Shown here piece after piece: positions 21,895 to 24,933 of a DNA stretch of 24,933 bases (the first letter of the stretch is position 1; each line of letters opens with the position of its first letter). The translations under genes and the position numbers were made by a program. The DNA comes from JAAEQD01 sp964521815 (lineage in GTDB: Bacteria; Zixibacteria; MSB-5A5; UBA10806; 4484-95), in NCBI GenBank assembly GCA_964521815.1, contig CAZFSN010000019.1:1-24933 (forward strand), given 5' to 3'. The notes under the pieces were generated by a model. It was not told the DNA's origin and did no database searches. It saw only the letters and a list, made by a program, of their open reading frames with translations.

Positions 21895-23172
21895 ATGGCA
21901 TTAGACGCGGAATCTTATTTGCAATCCGGCAGCAATGAAGTGCGGGTGCTGGAATACACTACCTGCGGTCATTCATTTGGCATAAATATTTTGAAGGTAC
22001 AAAAAATATTATCACATCCGGAATGTCTGACCACCACCATGAACAGCCATCCCAGCATAATCGGGATTTTCAAGGATAATGACAAAATCATACCTTTAAT
22101 TGACCTTGGATATTTTCTCGGTTATGGCAAAGCGGAAAAGATCGCCGGGAAGAAAGTAGTTGTCACCGAATTTTTCAATGTTTTAAATGCCTTCCTGGTC
22201 GATTCGGTCGAATGGATTCACCATTTTGTCTGGGGGGATGTAATCAACGCCAACGATATTTTGAAAACAATCGATCAGAAATACATTATCAGTATCGTCA
22301 AGCCGGATGGCCAAAGGATGGTCCCGCTTCTGGATTACGAAACAATCATTTTGGATCTATGCCCGGAGCTGGGTTATAAGGAGATGGAGAAAATCTCCCG
22401 GAAAAAATTTGACGGAGCAGGAAAAAGAATATTAATTGCCGAAGATTCGCCATCGGTAAGAAATATGCTGGGAGCCGAGCTGATGGAGCTCGGTTTCGAT
22501 GTGGTCACCTCTTGCGATGGCAATGAGGCCATTGGCATACTCAATAAAGATAAGGCCTTTGATCTTGTAATTTCTGATGTAGAAATGCCTCAGATGGATG
22601 GATTGGCCCTGACAACGGCGATCAGAACAAACCCTGAAATGGAAAAAATGCCGGTAATCGTGTATTCATCTATAGGTGATATCGGTATGAAAGCCAGAGC
22701 CGCCTTTTTAAAAGCGGATGCCCATGTCACCAAGTTAAGTGTTGAAGAATTAATGGAAAATGTAATGCGATTGACCGGCGGCGCCGCCAAGATCTCAAGC
22801 GGACAAGAAAGTTCAATCCCTTCAAGTAATGAATCAGGGAAATCCAGACCTGGGCCCGCGGGATTAGGCGAAAAATCTATGATTGATAGTTCAATCGGAA
22901 TTAAGTCGCCATCGTCGGAAACCGGTCCCGAATTAGATATCGTGCAAAATATTATTGACGCGGCCGGGCAGGTCAAAAAGAATGCCGCCGTCGTCGTCGA
23001 AACATTGGCGAACGCGGCGGAAAACATCCCTGACGCCGACGAAACGCTGAAAGCTATTTCAGACGCCAGGGAAGTAGTTATCTCCGTCGCCGATCAGGTG
23101 ACTATAACTAATGCCAATAAAGTAATAATTAAAAATAGCCAACTAATGCCGGATGATAAATCGGATAAATAG
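21895..23172 (+). CDS. CheV-like CheW-receiver fusion with C-terminal extension
   Basis: 425 aa. Residues 12-160 are a CheW-like domain (YTTCGHSFGINILKVQKIL; IIGIFKDNDKIIPLIDL), which in chemotaxis couples receptors to CheA. Residues 176-295 are a receiver: acidic pair E183-D184 (IAEDSPS), phospho-acceptor D228 (VISDVEMPQMDG), S258/S259 in place of the usual Thr, and the conserved Lys (VTKLS, about 281). This is the CheV arrangement. CheV proteins usually end here; this one adds about 125 residues: a Ser/Pro/Gly-rich linker (about 300-340) and an Ala/Val-rich helical region (about 344-405) ending in a polar tail. It follows the histidine kinase by 3 nt. No CheA, receptor or other che gene is in the window. 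Confidence 0.92.
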   Translation: MALDAESYLQSGSNEVRVLEYTTCGHSFGINILKVQKILSHPECLTTTMNSHPSIIGIFKDNDKIIPLIDLGYFLGYGKAEKIAGKKVVVTEFFNVLNAFLVDSVEWIHHFVWGDVINANDILKTIDQKYIISIVKPDGQRMVPLLDYETIILDLCPELGYKEMEKISRKKFDGAGKRILIAEDSPSVRNMLGAELMELGFDVVTSCDGNEAIGILNKDKAFDLVISDVEMPQMDGLALTTAIRTNPEMEKMPVIVYSSIGDIGMKARAAFLKADAHVTKLSVEELMENVMRLTGGAAKISSGQESSIPSSNESGKSRPGPAGLGEKSMIDSSIGIKSPSSETGPELDIVQNIIDAAGQVKKNAAVVVETLANAAENIPDADETLKAISDAREVVISVADQVTITNANKVIIKNSQLMPDDKSDK

Positions 23173-23212
23173 AATTAGGCGAACTACCGGTATAAATTCT
23201 CTTCCAAAATTC

Positions 23213-23268
23213 AATTCTTGATGGCCTGCAAGCCATTAGAATTCTTATTTAATAGCAGAATAAGAATT
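23213..23268 (+). other. Two overlapping, competing hairpins after the CheV-like gene
   Basis: Hairpin 1 (23213-23243) pairs AATTCTTGATGGC with GCCATTAGAATT around CTGCAA, with one wobble and one bulge. Hairpin 2 (23240-23268) pairs AATTCTTATT with AATAAGAATT perfectly around 9 nt. They share bases 23240-23243, so both cannot form fully. There is no T-run, so it is not a standard terminator; it might protect a 3' end or limit read-through to the exporter gene. Confidence 0.45.
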
Positions 23269-23414
23269 AATCCATCAATCTATGAATCTAAAAATATTTT
23301 TCAAATATTACGGTTTGAGCCGCAAATATAAATGGCATAAATTTATTTGTTTTACTATATAACACAACTTGAGATAGTATGAAATAGTCGGATTAATTTG
23401 TTCTTAAGGATGAG

Positions 23415-24833
23415 ATGATGCGGCTGGATGAAGGCATAGACCAAACAAACATTAAAAGGCTAAGACGGGCGACTTTGATTGTCACCACTCTGGCATCATT
23501 TTTAGACCCGTTCATGGGCGCGTCGGTGAATGTGGCCCTGCCCACGATTGGCCAGGAATTCGCCATGAGCGCGGTCCTCATGGGCTGGGTGACCACGGCA
23601 TTCTTATTGTCGGCCGCGACTTTTTCCATCCCCTTCGGCAGGCTCGGCGATATCTATGGCCGTAAACGAATTTATATGATTGGCGTAGTCGTCTTCTCCA
23701 CTTCCTCATTATTGCTGGCTCTTTCGAGTTCAGCCACGATGCTGATTGTCTTTCGGGTATTGCAGGGGTTTGGGGCATCAATGGCCTTTGCTACCCGTCT
23801 GGCGATACTCATTTCGGTTTACCCTGCATCCGAACGAGGCCGGGTGCTGGGCATAAACGTAGCCGCCGTTTATCTCGGCCTGTCGACCGGGCCGTTTATC
23901 GGCGGACTGATAACCCAATACTTAGGTTGGCGGTTCATTTTCTGGTTCAATGTGCCAATCGGAGCGATGATGCTGGCATTAATATTTCTTTTAATCAAAG
24001 GCGATTGGGGCGAGGATAAAGGCGTAAAATTCGATTTAGTCGGGTCGATTATTATGGGCGTATCGCTATTGGCCACGATGTATGGTTTTTCGCAGCTGCC
24101 CGAAATATACGCCGCGGTTTTAGTCGCGCTTGGCATAATCGGAATTGTGATATTTGTTAAATACGAATTGCGGGTCGAAGCGCCGGTAATAAATATAAAC
24201 CTGTTTCGGACGAATACCGTGTTTGCTTTTTCCAATCTGGCGGCGATGATTAACTATGCGGCTACATTCGCCGTGGGTTTTCTGATGAGCCTTTATCTTC
24301 AAAATGTAAGAGGTTATTCGCCGCAGGATGCCGGTCTGATATTGGTCTGCCAGCCAATTACGCAGGCGATATTCTCCCCAATCGCGGGCCGCCTTTCCGA
24401 TCGCATTCAGCCGCGCACGGTGTCATCGGCGGGGATGGCTATTACGTTCATAGGACTTGTGTTGCTTATATTCCTCAATGAGACTATCTCGCTGTATTAC
24501 ATTATAGGCTGTATGCTGTTTTTTGGGTTTGGTTTCGCGCTGTTTTCCTCGCCTAACACCAACGCTATTATGAGCTCGGTAGATCGCCGCTATTATGGCG
24601 TAACCGGGGCGATGGTCGGCACCATGCGTCAGACCGGCATGATGATTTCGATGGGCATCGTGATGATGATACTGGCCTTGCATCTGGGGCAGGCGGAAAT
24701 CAATCCGGAGAATTTGCTCAAATTTGTGTCGAGTATGCGTACGGCTTTTATAGTTTTTGCGATTTTATGCTTTGGCGGCATTTTTGCTTCGCTGGCACGG
24801 GGGAAGATACAGCGGGAAACAACGGCGAAGTAG
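23415..24833 (+). CDS. MFS drug-type exporter, DHA2 (EmrB/QacA) family
   Basis: 472 aa inner-membrane proton antiporter of the 14-helix DHA2 type. Marks: LASFLDPFMGASVNVALPTIG in helix one (motif D1-like, ALPTI), motif A GRLGDIYGRKR after helix two, RVLQGFGAS (motif B), and motif C GLSTGPFIGGLI in helix five, followed by GWRFIFWFNVPIG, which is highly typical of this family. A second A-like motif (IAGRLSDRIQPR) lies in the second half. Two ATGs are possible (23415 and 23418); AAGGA at 23406-23410 fits the second slightly better. No adaptor protein or regulator gene adjoins it, and the substrate is unknown. It is 242 nt downstream of the CheV-like gene, probably a separate unit. Confidence 0.94.
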   Translation: MMRLDEGIDQTNIKRLRRATLIVTTLASFLDPFMGASVNVALPTIGQEFAMSAVLMGWVTTAFLLSAATFSIPFGRLGDIYGRKRIYMIGVVVFSTSSLLLALSSSATMLIVFRVLQGFGASMAFATRLAILISVYPASERGRVLGINVAAVYLGLSTGPFIGGLITQYLGWRFIFWFNVPIGAMMLALIFLLIKGDWGEDKGVKFDLVGSIIMGVSLLATMYGFSQLPEIYAAVLVALGIIGIVIFVKYELRVEAPVININLFRTNTVFAFSNLAAMINYAATFAVGFLMSLYLQNVRGYSPQDAGLILVCQPITQAIFSPIAGRLSDRIQPRTVSSAGMAITFIGLVLLIFLNETISLYYIIGCMLFFGFGFALFSSPNTNAIMSSVDRRYYGVTGAMVGTMRQTGMMISMGIVMMILALHLGQAEINPENLLKFVSSMRTAFIVFAILCFGGIFASLARGKIQRETTAK

Positions 24834-24855
24834 ATTACCGGATAAGGCCTATGTT

Positions 24856-24887
24856 CAGGCAGGTCATAGCGAAGCGTGACCTGCCTG
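24856..24887. repeat. Palindromic repeat, hairpin A, copy 3
   Basis: CAGGCAGGTCA and TGACCTGCCTG form a perfect 11-bp stem around TAGCGAAGCG. The loop and inner arms match hairpin A at 2545-2572 and, on the opposite strand, 19279-19310. The following bases (CTG, then ACGTCA) resemble those after copy 1 (CTGCC, then CCGTCA), but a full hairpin B is not seen before the window ends. Confidence 0.85.
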
Positions 24888-24933
24888 CTGATCTACGTCA
24901 AGTCACCTATGAAAAGGTATTTGTTAACGACAT

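Overview
This looks like a chromosomal window from an uncultured FCB-group bacterium. The best guess is a member of the candidate phylum Zixibacteria or a close relative, and this is inference from protein style. Four large secreted proteins carry either dockerin-type repeats of the form GDVTYLVNFFR or a YPNPFNP-type C-terminal sorting domain, with PPC-like beta domains and GACC-type Cys-rich segments. Housekeeping genes are bacterial, promoters are sigma70-like with TTGACA and TATAAT boxes, and Shine-Dalgarno sites are clear. No plasmid, phage, insertion-sequence or CRISPR genes are visible.

Layout. 1-1355: 3' part of an NtrC-type sigma54 activator whose start lies before the window. 1421-2494: a complete transcription unit (promoter, secreted sorting-domain protein, terminator), followed by an intergenic palindromic repeat. 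2658-6061, minus strand: a PAP2 phosphatase downstream of an overlapping pair of efflux genes (MacA-like adaptor, MacB/FtsX-like permease) with no ATPase gene. 6260-10819, minus: two overlapping dockerin-protein genes ending at a terminator. 11219-12688, minus: a third dockerin protein with a near-perfect promoter. 12984-14093, plus: a strongly signposted two-gene unit, a 104-aa protein with a CPPNCG tail and a seven-helix membrane protein. This pair is the best candidate here for an undescribed system. 14207-16773, minus: pgk, tpiA, secG and tRNA-Leu(GAG); the secG-tRNA-Leu(GAG) order is also found in E. coli. 17071-20714: a mini XRE regulator, a small Cys-motif protein, a stand-alone citryl-CoA-lyase-like protein, a DinB-fold protein, a Nudix hydrolase and a DUF72 protein, with many palindromic repeats between them. 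21118-23172: a soluble histidine kinase next to a CheV-like CheW-REC protein with a long C-terminal extension. 23415-24833: a DHA2-type MFS exporter, followed by another repeat copy.

Working together. The secreted proteins share a domain vocabulary and two kinds of C-terminal tag, which suggests a surface or secreted protein set. pgk-tpiA is a glycolytic pair. The kinase and CheV-like protein form a signalling pair. The intergenic palindromes fall into three families. In each, the loop is conserved while the stem sequence changes with pairing retained, as expected for mobile REP-like elements or structured nucleic acid.
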